Counted from the stretch's first letter, positions 53,595 to 63,821 are shown. The stretch is DNA of 64,000 bases from Mycobacterium sp. ITM-2016-00318 (GCF_002968285.2 NZ_CP134400.1:4960001-5024000); one strand, 5' to 3'. The notes: generated from the letters alone by a model not told the origin. Program-made: numbers and translations.

Positions 53595-54239
53595 TTACTG
53601 TCCGAGCGTGTTCTGCATCGCTCCTGCCAGCGCGTTCACCGCAGGGCCGCCGTTACCCGCTTGGCAGACTTTCGCCTGCAGCAGAACATTTTCGCGGAGC
53701 CGCGTCGTGTTGAAGCAGCGCCGGTCGGTGCCCGCCTCCTGCTTCACCCAGTCGGCGTCCGTCGCCGTCGCCGGTCCTCCGGTGAACGACCAGACCTCGG
53801 TCACCATGTTGTCCAGATGCATGGCCGTGGTCTGGCCCGAGCAGCCGACGGTGCGGTCGACGACGCGGTGGAACGCCCGGTCGGCGGCCTGGCTGGTGGC
53901 GAAGACTCCCACGGCCTGCTTGACCCGGTGGGTGTCGTCGGTCGGCGACTCCTGCGTCGTGGTGCCGTTGAACGATGCCAGGTCAGGATCGGCGTACACC
54001 TCGGGCAGCCCGACGTCGGCCCAGTTGTTGCACGCCGGGTTGTCGACCCAATACGACTGGAACGGGTCGGTGAACGGCCCGTCGAACCGCAACGTCGCGC
54101 CGACGATGTTGCCGACCGATCCCTTGCCGAGGACGGCGTAGTTGACCACTCCGGGTTCTGACGGGCGGGCCGCCGCGGGCGCGGCCACCGCCATGCCGAC
54201 GGCCAGCCCGACTCCTGCTAGGGCGACGGTGCGCCTCAT
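53595..54239 (-). CDS. secreted PknH-sensor-like protein (Rv3705c-type)
   Basis: A 214-aa exported protein. Signal peptide MRRTVALAGVGLAVGMAVAAP ends near AAA-RP. The mature part contains four Cys that could form two disulfides (PACNNW, VGCSGQ, RRCFNT, KVCQAG), the layout of the PknH extracellular sensor domain family. Ligand unknown. ATG 54239 lies just after the ohr-like gene stop. Confidence 0.85.
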   Translation of the reverse strand: MRRTVALAGVGLAVGMAVAAPAAARPSEPGVVNYAVLGKGSVGNIVGATLRFDGPFTDPFQSYWVDNPACNNWADVGLPEVYADPDLASFNGTTTQESPTDDTHRVKQAVGVFATSQAADRAFHRVVDRTVGCSGQTTAMHLDNMVTEVWSFTGGPATATDADWVKQEAGTDRRCFNTTRLRENVLLQAKVCQAGNGGPAVNALAGAMQNTLGQ

Positions 54240-54243
54240 GAGG

Positions 54244-54672
54244 TCAGACCTTCGCCGACAGCTTGACGTCGATGTTGCCGCGGGTCGCCTTGGAATACGG
54301 GCAGACGCCGTTCGCCTTCTCCATGAGCTCATCGGCTGCGCTCTGCTCCAGGCCGGGCAGATACCCGATCAGGTGGGCGTTGATGCCGAATCCCCCTTGG
54401 GAATCCTTGCCGAAACCGACCTGCGCCGTGATGCCCGTCGCGTCGTCGAGATCGATCTTCTCGTTGCGGGCGACCAACCTCAACGCGCCGAGGAAGCACG
54501 CCGAATAGCCCGCCGAGAACAGCTCTTCGGGGTTGGTGCCCTCACCGTTTCCGCCCATTTCCTTCGGCGGCCGGGTGTCGAGGTCGATCCGGCCCGTCGT
54601 GGACTTCACGTGACCGTCGCGGCCACCTCCGGTTGCGGTTGACTCTGCGGTGAAAACGACTTCGATGCTCAT
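54244..54672 (-). CDS. organic hydroperoxide resistance (Ohr/OsmC) protein
   Basis: A 142-aa Ohr-family peroxidase that reduces organic hydroperoxides. The two reactive Cys lie in SACFLGALRL and GVCPYSKATRGN; TNPEELFSAGYSAC is the family signature. ATG 54672. Same strand as the sensor-like gene 4 nt downstream, so likely one transcript. Confidence 0.93.
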   Translation of the reverse strand: MSIEVVFTAESTATGGGRDGHVKSTTGRIDLDTRPPKEMGGNGEGTNPEELFSAGYSACFLGALRLVARNEKIDLDDATGITAQVGFGKDSQGGFGINAHLIGYLPGLEQSAADELMEKANGVCPYSKATRGNIDVKLSAKV

Positions 54673-54793
54673 GGGCTCGATCATGCCAGCTGCCGATCCG
54701 AACACGTAGCGGCACGGCATTTCGTGATTCGAGCACGATTCGGCGAACCCGGCGGCCTACTCGGCGCCACAGCAAACCACAGCGGAGTAGCTG

Positions 54794-54874
54794 ATGAAGC
54801 GCCTTTTTCTGGTCGGCGCGGTCGGTACCGCGGTTGTGCTGGCTACCATCGCGCCGGTCGCGAATGCGGAACCT
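54794..54874 (+). pseudogene. orphan signal-peptide stub
   Basis: A 27-codon plus-strand start with a good ribosome site (GCGGAG 5-10 nt upstream) encodes a clean signal peptide, MKRLFLVGAVGTAVVLATIA then PVANA-EP. From 54874 onward the same frame runs antisense through the end of the catalase gene. It looks like a secreted-protein gene cut off at the catalase stop codon. Confidence 0.4.
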
Positions 54875-56322
54875 CAGCCGTCGCCTGCGCGGATGCCCTC
54901 TTCGACCTTCTTGCCGAGATCGGGGTCGACGTTGGTCCAGTACTCGAACACCCGCGACAGCACGGGTTCCCGCACGCCATCCGACACGTGGCCGATGATG
55001 TTGTGGGCCAACCGGTCCCGCTCGGCATCGTCGAGCACCTCGCGCACCATCGTGCCCGCCTGACCCCAGTCGTCGTCGTCCTGGCGCAGCGCGTACGCGG
55101 TACGGACCATGTCGCCGTCCGAGGCCCAGTGCACCTCAGCCGCACGCCTGGCGTCCACTTCGGGCCCGCCCATGGAGTTCGGCGTGTACACGGGGTCGGT
55201 GGCCTTTCGGATGCGCATCGCGCCGTCCTTGCTGTAGGCGTTCACCTCGACATGCGGCTCGTTGACCGGGATCTGTTTGTAGTTCACCCCGAGCCGGGCC
55301 CGGTGCGCGTCGGAGTAGGAGAACCCGCGGGCCAGCAGCATCTTGTCCGGGCTCAGCCCGGTGCCGGGCACCACATTGTTCGGCTCGAACGCGGCCTGTT
55401 CGACCTCGGCGTGGTAATCGGTGACATTGCGGTTCAGCGTCATCTTGCCGACCTCGTGCAGCGGGTAGTCGCTGTGCGGCCACACCTTCGTCAGGTCGAA
55501 CGGATTGAACCGGTAGGTCTTCGCGTCCTCGAACGGCATGATCTGCACGTGCAGCGTCCAGCTGGGGAAGTTGCCGTCCTCGATCGAGGTGAACAGGTCG
55601 CGTTGGTGGTAATCGCCGTCCTCACCTGCGAGCCGGTCGGCGTCTTCCTGGGTGAGGAAGTCGATACCCTGGTCGGTCTTGAAATGGTATTTGACCCAGA
55701 ACAATTCGCCGTCGGCGTTGAGCCAGCTATAGGTGTGGCTGGAGTACCCGTTCATGTGCCGCCATGTCTTGGGAATGCCGCGGTCACCCATCAGCCAGGT
55801 GACCTGGTGCGCCGACTCGGGTGACAGCGTCCAGAAGTCCCACTGCATGTGGTGGTCGCGCAGATTATTGGCCGCCATTCGCTTTTGGCTGCGGATGAAG
55901 TTCTGGAATTTCATGGGGTCGCGGACGAAGAACACCGGGGTGTTGTTGCCGACCATGTCGAAGTTGCCCTCGCTCGTGTAGAACTTCAGCGCAAAGCCGC
56001 GCGGGTCCCGCCACGTGTCTGGGCTGCCGCGCTCGCCCGCCACGGTCGAGAACCTGGCCACCATTTCGGTTTTGGCGCCCGGCTGCAGGAACGCGGCGCG
56101 GGTGAACCTGCTGACGTCCTGCGTCACCTCGAACTGACCGAAGGCGCCGCCTCCCTTGGCGTGCGGTTGACGCTCCGGAATGCGCTCGCGGTTGAAGTTC
56201 GCCATCTGCTCGATGAGGTAGTGATCCTGCAGAAGGATCGGGCCGTCGGGCCCCACGGTCAGCGAGTGCTCGACGCTTGGCGCTGGAGCGCCGGAATCGG
56301 TTGTCGTGAACTTGTCAGCCAT
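54874..56322 (-). CDS. haem catalase (clade 3-like, small subunit)
   Basis: A 482-aa monofunctional haem catalase. Distal His in [12 protein letters not shown], Asn in VGNNTPVFF, proximal Tyr in [10 protein letters not shown], and NADPH-type loop residues are present. The ~480-aa length indicates a small-subunit enzyme. ATG 56322 is chosen: a SigF-like -10 GGGTAT lies 10 nt upstream, inside the longer frame. A second, unrelated peroxide remover besides the Mn catalase. Confidence 0.95.
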   Translation of the reverse strand: MADKFTTTDSGAPAPSVEHSLTVGPDGPILLQDHYLIEQMANFNRERIPERQPHAKGGGAFGQFEVTQDVSRFTRAAFLQPGAKTEMVARFSTVAGERGSPDTWRDPRGFALKFYTSEGNFDMVGNNTPVFFVRDPMKFQNFIRSQKRMAANNLRDHHMQWDFWTLSPESAHQVTWLMGDRGIPKTWRHMNGYSSHTYSWLNADGELFWVKYHFKTDQGIDFLTQEDADRLAGEDGDYHQRDLFTSIEDGNFPSWTLHVQIMPFEDAKTYRFNPFDLTKVWPHSDYPLHEVGKMTLNRNVTDYHAEVEQAAFEPNNVVPGTGLSPDKMLLARGFSYSDAHRARLGVNYKQIPVNEPHVEVNAYSKDGAMRIRKATDPVYTPNSMGGPEVDARRAAEVHWASDGDMVRTAYALRQDDDDWGQAGTMVREVLDDAERDRLAHNIIGHVSDGVREPVLSRVFEYWTNVDPDLGKKVEEGIRAGDG

Positions 56323-56331
56323 GTGAGTCTG

Positions 56332-56358
56332 ATACCCCAAACCGCAAAATCAGAAAAG
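56332..56358 (-). promoter_or_regulatory. SigF-like promoter of the haem catalase
   Basis: Minus strand: CTTT (56358-56355), 17 nt, GGGTAT (56337-56332). The -10 is perfect and the -35 has one mismatch. Confidence 0.5.
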
Positions 56359-56421
56359 CGCCGAGCGTGCGGGGGCGTACGCGACACGCGGGGCGTGCGC
56401 ACAGAACCGCACACTCGGCGC
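56358..56421. repeat. large inverted repeat upstream of the catalase
   Basis: GCGCCGAGCGTGCGG (56358-56372) and CCGCACACTCGGCGC (56407-56421) pair over 15 bp with one mismatch, loop 34 nt. Located between the 3' end of the Gly/His-rich membrane gene and the catalase promoter, so it may terminate the former. Confidence 0.6.
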
Positions 56422-56427
56422 GTTGTC

Positions 56428-56826
56428 CTACGGGCGGACCGGTGCTGACGTGGTCGGCGGCTGCGCAGGCTCCGGCTGCTGCGCGCCTGGGCCGCCGGGA
56501 CCCTGCCGCTCGAAGCCGCCGCGCGGACCGGGTCCCATCGGACCCATCGGGAACATCGGCGGTCCGCCGCGGTGCATCTCTCCGAACTCGCGATCACCAC
56601 CGCCGTGGTGGCCACGATGGCCGCCGCCGGAGTGCGCACCGAGGACGAATCCGCTGAAGAAGATCACCGCGACGATGAAGACCACCCCGGCCACGATCCC
56701 GACCCACGCGGCCACCGCGGTCAGCCGCGCGCGCCGACGCTCGGGTTCCACATAGGCCGGTTGCTGCGGTGCGGTGGTCCCCACGGGCCTCGTCGCCGGT
56801 TCAGGTGTTGATGTTGTTTCACTCAT
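56428..56826 (-). CDS. single-pass membrane protein with Gly/His-rich tail
   Basis: A 132-aa protein: Pro/Thr-rich cytoplasmic start, one TM helix (AAWVGIVAGVVFIVAVIFFSGFVLG), then a His/Gly-rich segment (GGGHRGHHGGGDREFGEMH) and MGP repeats. The His cluster suggests metal or haem binding outside the membrane (inference). Family unknown. Upstream neighbour of the catalase in the same direction. Confidence 0.75.
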   Translation of the reverse strand: MSETTSTPEPATRPVGTTAPQQPAYVEPERRRARLTAVAAWVGIVAGVVFIVAVIFFSGFVLGAHSGGGHRGHHGGGDREFGEMHRGGPPMFPMGPMGPGPRGGFERQGPGGPGAQQPEPAQPPTTSAPVRP

Positions 56827-56911
56827 GGCATCGAGCATGCAAAGGCCAGCGATGCGCCGCTCTTGAATTGCATATGAATCTGCTGTGAATAGACCACCGT
56901 TTTCGGGCGGT

Positions 56912-57592
56912 TCAGGCGCTCGTCCGCCGGTGAGGCTCGGCGACCGGTTTCGACTCGGCGGAACCGCGCTGGCGTAGGAAGATCGACAGCCCGACGATGG
57001 CGGCGACGGCGATGAACTCGCTCTGCCAGTTCTGCATCGACTCGAACCAGAACTGAGACGTGGTCAGGTAGCGCCAGAGGGAGATCGCGGCCTGGCCGTG
57101 TTGCAGCTGTTCCTCGTTGAACGCCTTGACGCCGCCCACCGCGTGAAGCAACCACGAGGCGAAGAACAAGGCGAAGAAGGCAATCGCCAAGGAGTGCTCG
57201 TAGATCGGCAACACCCAGCCGCCCTTGCGCACCGGCCACGGCGTCCATCGGTTCGGCGTGACGTCACGCGGGTCCTCGTCCTGTGGCGCAGGCTCGTCGA
57301 GCGGCTTCGACTCCGATGACCCCTTCTGATAGAGGAATGCGGTCAGCACGACATACATGCCCATCTGAAGAAACTCGGACTCCCAGTTCTCGAACATCGC
57401 CTCGACGAAGTCACCCGTGGTGAGGTACTCGAGCACCGAAATCCGAGCCTGTGAGCCGTGCTCCTGTTGTTCCTGGTTGTAGGTCGCGGTGCCGGAGACG
57501 ATCATGCCGATGAAGAAGACTGCGAAAAGGCCCAGGCACGTCAGCAGCAAGCCGTTCTCCCGCAAGAGCTTTCGGATATGGCCTTGCGGCAT
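56912..57592 (-). CDS. DUF6766-type membrane protein, internally duplicated
   Basis: A 226-aa protein made of two related ~90-residue halves. Each has TM helix, then YNQEQQEHG / FNEEQLQHG, YLTTGDF / YLTTSQF, NWESEF / NWQSEF, a second TM helix and RGSAESKP / GSSESKP. Four TM helices in total. Function unknown. ATG 57592. Confidence 0.85.
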   Translation of the reverse strand: MPQGHIRKLLRENGLLLTCLGLFAVFFIGMIVSGTATYNQEQQEHGSQARISVLEYLTTGDFVEAMFENWESEFLQMGMYVVLTAFLYQKGSSESKPLDEPAPQDEDPRDVTPNRWTPWPVRKGGWVLPIYEHSLAIAFFALFFASWLLHAVGGVKAFNEEQLQHGQAAISLWRYLTTSQFWFESMQNWQSEFIAVAAIVGLSIFLRQRGSAESKPVAEPHRRTSA

Positions 57593-57714
57593 CTTTCACA
57601 TCCTACTCGGCGGGTGCGTCCTTACCCGACGGATAGCAAATTCTTGCTTACGATGCGGAAGAATGTGGCTTGTCGCTGATTACGCCGTCCTCGTCCGAGC
57701 GGGACCATGAGCGT

Positions 57715-57864
57715 ATGACGGACTCGACGACTGACGACTACGGCGAGTGGCTGCGCCTGGCGCAGGAGGCCTTCGGCGTCACGCCGAGCGGTCATTCGAC
57801 CGGCAGCGACTCCCATGGCTTGAGCGGATTCACCGCGAACTGGATGACGCGGTACGGCGCTTGA
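57715..57864 (+). CDS. possible 49-aa ORF or gene stub
   Basis: A plus-strand frame MTDSTTDDYGEWLRLAQEAF... whose first 26 codons look protein-like, while the rest is antisense to the DUF4185 3' end. There is no strong ribosome site. It may be a short gene, a relic or noise. Confidence 0.25.
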   Translation: MTDSTTDDYGEWLRLAQEAFGVTPSGHSTGSDSHGLSGFTANWMTRYGA

Positions 57865-58949
57865 GCGCGCGGGAGCGTATTCCACTGGCTGATGAACACA
57901 CGCAGCTCGTCGAGCGTGGAGCCCGGCGAGATGTATCCGCCGTACGGCTGAGCCAATCGATTGACCTCCGGCGGCGGCAATTGCTCTGCGGGGTCGGGCC
58001 ATTCGCCTGCGACCACCACCGTCGTCACCGGCGCGGCGCCAAGCGCCGTTGGGTTGTCGGCCACCCGAACCTCCATGTTGCCGTTGCTTGCGTTGAAGTA
58101 CGACAACACCGTTTTTCCGTCGATCTGGCGGATGCTCATCTCGCCGATCCGGTCGGGCCACAACGGCGTCGGCGTTCTGCCCCAGCCACCGTCGGAGGAC
58201 CAGCCCTGCCAACTCGCGCGATCGGTGAAGGTCTCGCGCTTCGCGCGGTAGAGAACCACAGGCCCGGTGCGGTCGAAGTTGTTGGCGACGATGTAGACCC
58301 AGCCGGTCGGCGAGCCGTCCGTCGGGATCGGATCGTAGTACCCGCTGATCTGGCTCTGCCTGCTGTTCTCGAAGGCCGCCGGACGCTCCGAACCAGCCAG
58401 CGTCGGCCAACTGCCGCGCGCCGGATCGGCTTTCACCAGCCGCGAGGCTTGGGGGCGCAGGTCTTTCGTGGTCGTGACCATCATGTAGTTGTCGCGGTTG
58501 ATCTGCACGACACCGGCGGGCAGTTGCGACTCCCCCGGCTTCGTCGCCTCGGCAAGCAGCGGCTCGTCGGTGCCGGTGACGCCGTCGTAACGCACGCCCG
58601 TGGGGTCGTCGATCGAGTCGATCTCGACGTGCAGCGCGATCGGTGAGTACCAGCCGCCGAACCCGACGCCTTGGCCGGCGAAGCTGTCTCCGCACACCTG
58701 AAGGATGCCGCTCGGAAATTCCATGAATTCACACAGGTCGGTGGCGCCGATCCCGTAATCGCCTGTCGGCGTTCCTGTTCCAGCCGTTGGGCCGATGCGG
58801 AGCACTTGGCCCGGCGCCAGCGGCGGCAGGACCGGCTCGGGGATCGGCGAGGGCGGATCCGCGTACGCGACGGGTGCGGCGAACGCCGAGATCGACATAA
58901 TGGCGAGAAGTACTCGCACTTCCCCGCCCAAACGTCGGCTTCGGCGCAC
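57792..58949 (-). CDS. secreted DUF4185 protein (Rv3707c-type)
   Basis: A 385-aa protein with a signal peptide (basic MRRSRRLGGEVR then LLAIMSISAFAAPVAYA-D). The DUF4185 domain shows a five-bladed glycosidase-like propeller pattern: GDYGIGATDLCEF, GDSFAGQGVGFGGWYSP, QISGYYDPIPT, GWGRTPTPLWPD. A carbohydrate-active role is plausible since DUF4185 members include arabinan-degrading enzymes of mycobacteria. GTG 58949; GTG 58919 is possible. Confidence 0.88.
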   Translation of the reverse strand: MRRSRRLGGEVRVLLAIMSISAFAAPVAYADPPSPIPEPVLPPLAPGQVLRIGPTAGTGTPTGDYGIGATDLCEFMEFPSGILQVCGDSFAGQGVGFGGWYSPIALHVEIDSIDDPTGVRYDGVTGTDEPLLAEATKPGESQLPAGVVQINRDNYMMVTTTKDLRPQASRLVKADPARGSWPTLAGSERPAAFENSRQSQISGYYDPIPTDGSPTGWVYIVANNFDRTGPVVLYRAKRETFTDRASWQGWSSDGGWGRTPTPLWPDRIGEMSIRQIDGKTVLSYFNASNGNMEVRVADNPTALGAAPVTTVVVAGEWPDPAEQLPPPEVNRLAQPYGGYISPGSTLDELRVFISQWNTLPRAQAPYRVIQFAVNPLKPWESLPVE

Positions 58950-58963
58950 AGGGGTGGTCGGGG

Positions 58964-60016
<1,053 letters not shown>

Positions 60017-61282
60017 CTACCGTCCTGTTCCCGCGTACACCACCGCGTCCTCGTCGCCGCCGAGACCGAACGCCTCGTGCAACGCCGAAACCGCCTTGTC
60101 CAGTTCGGTGTCCTTGACCAGCACCGAGATCCTGATCTCCGAGGTGGAGATCAGGTCGATGTTCACGCCGACGCCTGCCAGCGCCTCGCAGAAGGTCGCC
60201 GTGACGCCGGGATGGCTGCGCATGCCTGCGCCGATCAACGACACCTTGCCGATGTGGTCGTCGTAGAGCACCTTCGTGAAGCCGATCTCGCTTTGCAGCG
60301 ACGTCAGCTTCTCCACCGCGCCGGGACCGCTGTCGCGCGAGCAGGTGAAGGTGATGTCGGTCTTGCCGTCCTCCACCTTCGAGATGTTCTGCAGCACCAT
60401 GTCGATGTTCACATCGGCGTCGGCGACGGCGCGAAACACCTTGGCCGCGTAGCCAGGGACGTCGGGCAGCCCGACAACGGTGACCTTGGCCTCGCTGCGG
60501 TCATGTGCGACTCCGGTGAGGATGGCGTCTTCCATGGGGATGTCCTCGATCGATCCTTTGACGATGGTTCCTGGCTTGTCGGTGTATGACGACCGGACGT
60601 GAATCGGGACGTCGTAGCGGCGGGCGTACTCCACGCAGCGCAGCATCAGCACCTTCGCGCCTGCCGCCGCCATCTCGAGCATCTCCTCGAAGGACACGGT
60701 TTCCAGATGCCGCGCGTTCGGCACGATCCGCGGGTCGGCGGAGAAGATGCCGTCGACATCGGTATAGATCTCGCAGACATCGGCGTTCAGCGCCGCGGCC
60801 AGGGCGACGGCGGTGGTGTCCGAGCCGCCCCTGCCCAGCGTGGTGACGTCCTTGCTGTCCTGGCTGACGCCCTGAAACCCGGCGACCAGCACGATCAGAC
60901 CCTCGTCGAGCGCCGAGCGCAACCTGCCGGGCGTGACGTCGATGATCTTGGCGTTGCCGTGCGTCCCGGTGGTGATCACACCCGCCTGCGATCCGGTGAA
61001 CGACCTGGCCTGCGCGCCGAGGGAGTCGATGGCCATCGCGACCAGTGCGTTGGAGATTCGCTCGCCCGCCGTCAGGAGCATGTCCATTTCCCGTGCCGGC
61101 GGGGCCGGGCAGACCTGTCTGGCCAGGTCGAGCAGGTCGTCGGTGGTGTCGCCCATGGCCGAGACCACCACGACCACATCGTTGCCCTGCTTCTTGGTCT
61201 CCACGATGCGCTCAGCGACGCGGCGGATCCGTTCGGCGTCAGAAACCGATGATCCGCCGTACTTCTGCACGACGAGCGCCAC
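60017..61282 (-). CDS. ask: aspartokinase
   Basis: A 421-aa aspartate kinase opening the aspartate pathway. [16 protein letters not shown] is the N-terminal substrate motif; [18 protein letters not shown] the ATP/aspartate loop; two ACT domains at the C-terminus ([30 protein letters not shown]) give feedback control. In actinobacteria an internal start often makes a second regulatory subunit. GTG 61282. Confidence 0.97.
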   Translation of the reverse strand: MALVVQKYGGSSVSDAERIRRVAERIVETKKQGNDVVVVVSAMGDTTDDLLDLARQVCPAPPAREMDMLLTAGERISNALVAMAIDSLGAQARSFTGSQAGVITTGTHGNAKIIDVTPGRLRSALDEGLIVLVAGFQGVSQDSKDVTTLGRGGSDTTAVALAAALNADVCEIYTDVDGIFSADPRIVPNARHLETVSFEEMLEMAAAGAKVLMLRCVEYARRYDVPIHVRSSYTDKPGTIVKGSIEDIPMEDAILTGVAHDRSEAKVTVVGLPDVPGYAAKVFRAVADADVNIDMVLQNISKVEDGKTDITFTCSRDSGPGAVEKLTSLQSEIGFTKVLYDDHIGKVSLIGAGMRSHPGVTATFCEALAGVGVNIDLISTSEIRISVLVKDTELDKAVSALHEAFGLGGDEDAVVYAGTGR

Positions 61283-61357
61283 TGTCGAAACCTCTCAGGT
61301 GTTCAAAGAAGATCCCACCAAGGATAAGGGGTTCGCGCACCTCATTTACTCCGCCGG

Positions 61358-61363
61358 TAGCGT
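61358..61363 (+). promoter_or_regulatory. -10 box for the nitroreductase-like gene (leaderless)
   Basis: TAGCGT ends 6 nt before ATG 61370, so the transcript probably begins at the start codon. Confidence 0.45.
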
Positions 61364-61369
61364 CGGGCC

Positions 61370-61969
61370 ATGGGCCGCGACTCCGCCAAGAAGGCCGACA
61401 CCCGGGTGCCCATCCATCCCGACATCGCCGCACGGTGGAGCCCGAGGTTGTTCGACGCCGAGGCAATGCTGGACATCGAGGCGCTGGTGGCCGTGCTCGA
61501 GGCTGCGCGGTGGGCCGCCACCTGGGGACATCGTCAGCCGGTGCGGTTCATCGTCGGCCTGCGCGGAGACCACACCTTCGGCGCCATCACCGAGCTGCTG
61601 AAGCGCGGCAACCGCTACGCGCACGCGTCGGGCGCGCTGGTGATGGTGTGCGTCGACGAGGGCGAGGACGAGCGGACGGCCCGCTATGCGGCGGTCGACG
61701 CCGGCGCTGCGATGGCGCAGCTGACGATCGAGGCGGTGTCGCGCGGATTGATCGCCCACCCGATGGCCGGGTTCGACGCCGACGGCGCGCGCGAGGTGTT
61801 CGGCATTCCGGCGGGCGTGCAGCCGATTGCGGTGGTGGCGGTCGGATCGCTCGGCGACTACGACAACGCGCCGCAGGAGATCGTCGAACGCGACGCGCAG
61901 GGTCGACAGCGCCTGCCGCTGGACGAGGTCGCGTTCGCAGGCAGCTGGGGCACGCCGTTGTCGTTATAG
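61370..61969 (+). CDS. nitroreductase-family protein
   Basis: A 199-aa FMN-binding nitroreductase-like protein: RWSPRLFDAEAMLDIEAL, EAARWAATWGHRQPVRFIV (FMN contact helix) and FAGSWGTPL at the end. Substrate unknown. Divergent from ask with an 87-nt gap and preceded by a -10 box only 6 nt from ATG 61370. Confidence 0.88.
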   Translation: MGRDSAKKADTRVPIHPDIAARWSPRLFDAEAMLDIEALVAVLEAARWAATWGHRQPVRFIVGLRGDHTFGAITELLKRGNRYAHASGALVMVCVDEGEDERTARYAAVDAGAAMAQLTIEAVSRGLIAHPMAGFDADGAREVFGIPAGVQPIAVVAVGSLGDYDNAPQEIVERDAQGRQRLPLDEVAFAGSWGTPLSL

Positions 61970-61977
61970 AAGGCGCC

Positions 61978-62433
61978 TCATCCGCAGGCGTCGGACAGCT
62001 TCTTCAGTGAGTCGGCGATCTGGGTGTTGAGCAAGTCCATCTGGAACACCGCGGGAGGTGCGGGCGCGCCCGGGGCTTGCGACTGGGCTGCGATACGGAC
62101 CTCGGAGAACTTGCCGACGAACTCGTTCGCGAGGCTGGCGAGCTGGGTGGCGTCGCGTGCGAGCTCGGGTTCGTGCACGTTCTGCGCCCGCTCGGCGACG
62201 CCGTCGGCCCACGCCTGGTAGGCGCCTTCCTCGGCGACCGTCGGGACGCCCTTGGAATCAGCGGTCTTCGACGCGATCTGCTCGGCCTGCGCCGTGTTGA
62301 ACGCCAGCACGTCCTTCACCGGTCGGCACTCCTCCGACGACGGGCCGAAAAGGCCCAGCCGGGACACCGCAAGGGCGACCACCGCGATCACCACCGCGGC
62401 GATGGTGAACGTCCAGCGGCGAGCGAGTCTCAT
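61978..62433 (-). CDS. membrane-anchored hypothetical protein
   Basis: A 151-aa protein with an N-terminal signal anchor (TFTIAAVVIAVVALAVSRLGLF) and an extracytoplasmic helical domain with two Cys (ECRPV and the terminal DACG). No family recognised. ATG 62433. Its stop lies 8 nt from the nitroreductase stop. Confidence 0.78.
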   Translation of the reverse strand: MRLARRWTFTIAAVVIAVVALAVSRLGLFGPSSEECRPVKDVLAFNTAQAEQIASKTADSKGVPTVAEEGAYQAWADGVAERAQNVHEPELARDATQLASLANEFVGKFSEVRIAAQSQAPGAPAPPAVFQMDLLNTQIADSLKKLSDACG

Positions 62434-62460
62434 CGCAGCGACTCTACGTTCGGCCGACAA

Positions 62461-62513
62461 TTAACACTTACGCAACAAGCTGAAACCGTCCACGTAACAG
62501 AAACATCGGTTAC
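62461..62513 (+). promoter_or_regulatory. candidate GlnR boxes upstream of amt
   Basis: A series of GlnR-like half-sites (TTAAC 62461-62465, GCAAC 62472-62476, GAAAC 62482-62486, GTAAC 62494-62498, GAAAC 62500-62504, GTTAC 62509-62513) with roughly 11-nt steps, as expected for the nitrogen regulator GlnR. TTAAC-N6-GCAAC has the exact spacing. Confidence 0.55.
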
Positions 62514-62561
62514 TGCCAGTGATCGGCCAACGGAAGGCCGCAACCACTGATGGAGATGTAT

Positions 62562-63821
62562 ATGGACGTGGATACAGGAACCACAGCTTTCATGCTGTGT
62601 TGCATCATCGGCCTCACGCTGATGATCCCCGGGCTCGCGCTGTTCTACGGCGGCATGGTGTCCGTCAAGAGTTCGACCAACATGATGATGATGACGTTCG
62701 GCTCCGTCGCGATCGTCGGCGTGCTGTGGGTGCTGTTCGGCTTCTCGATGACCTTCGGCACTTCCTACGGCGGATTCGTCGGCGACGTCTTCGAATTCGC
62801 CGGGATGAAGGACCTGCTGGAGTCAAACACGACGATCAGCGGGTTACCGATAACACTGTTCGCCTTGTTCCAGGCGTTGTTCGCGGCGATCACCGTCGCC
62901 CTGATCTCGGGTGCGGTCGCCGACCGGATGAAGTTCGGCGCGTGGATGGTCTTCGCGGCGGCCTGGGCGGTCCTGGTGTATTTCCCTGTCGCGCACTGGG
63001 TTTTCGCCTTCGACGGCGTGGTGACCGAGAACTCCGTCGGCGGCTGGATCGCCAATAGCCTGAAGGCTATCGACTTCGCGGGTGGCACCGCGGTGCACAT
63101 CAATGCCGGCGCCGCCGCGCTGGCCGTCGCGATCGTGCTCGGCAAGTCCGCAGGCTGGGGCAAGCTGCGCAAACCGCACAACGTGCCGCTGACACTGCTC
63201 GGTGCGGGCCTGCTGTGGGCCGGTTGGTACGCCTTCAACGGCGGATCGGCTCTGGCCGCGGGCAACTCCGCCGCCATCGTCATGGTCACCACGTTCGTCG
63301 CCACCTGTGCCGCCACGCTGGCCTGGATCGCGGTCGAGAAGATCAAGGACGGCCACGTCACCGGCGTCGGCGCGGCCTCAGGGGCCATCACCGGACTGGT
63401 CGCGATCACACCCGCCTGCGGTGCGGTCACGCCGGTCGGAGCGATCATCCTCGGCGCGATCGCGGGCGTCATCTGTGTCTACGCGGTCGGGCTCAAGGCG
63501 CGCTTCGGCTACGACGACTCCCTCGACGTGGTCGGCGTCCACCTCGTCGGCGGCGTCGTCGGCACTCTGCTGATCGGCTTCCTCGCCAGCGAAAGCATGC
63601 CCAACGCCACGAACGGACTGTTCTACGGCGGCGGTTTCGATCAGCTGTGGCGGCAGGCGGTCGCGGCAGGTGCGGTGATGGTCTACTCGTTCGTCGTCGC
63701 GGGCATCATCGCCTTCGTGATCAAGAAGACGATGGGCATCCGCATCTCGCCCGACGAAGAAGAAAAGGGCATCGACGCGGCGTTCCATCGCGAAGCGTCG
63801 TACGAACTGGCACCTGCCTGA
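62562..63821 (+). CDS. amt: ammonium transporter
   Basis: A 419-aa Amt/MEP protein with 11 TM helices. Pore His residues lie in VHINAGAAALA and DVVGVHLVGG; FYGGMV and the Phe gate region (FQALFAAITVALISGA) are conserved. ATG 62562 has GGAG 6 nt upstream; ATG 62550 is also possible. GlnR boxes and a type III glutamine synthetase start downstream suggest nitrogen-limitation control. Confidence 0.95.
   Translation: MDVDTGTTAFMLCCIIGLTLMIPGLALFYGGMVSVKSSTNMMMMTFGSVAIVGVLWVLFGFSMTFGTSYGGFVGDVFEFAGMKDLLESNTTISGLPITLFALFQALFAAITVALISGAVADRMKFGAWMVFAAAWAVLVYFPVAHWVFAFDGVVTENSVGGWIANSLKAIDFAGGTAVHINAGAAALAVAIVLGKSAGWGKLRKPHNVPLTLLGAGLLWAGWYAFNGGSALAAGNSAAIVMVTTFVATCAATLAWIAVEKIKDGHVTGVGAASGAITGLVAITPACGAVTPVGAIILGAIAGVICVYAVGLKARFGYDDSLDVVGVHLVGGVVGTLLIGFLASESMPNATNGLFYGGGFDQLWRQAVAAGAVMVYSFVVAGIIAFVIKKTMGIRISPDEEEKGIDAAFHREASYELAPA

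Noticed and set aside
57605..57640. GGGTAA upstream of the DUF6766 gene as a SigF promoter
   Set aside because: No GTTT-like -35 at 15-17 bp spacing.
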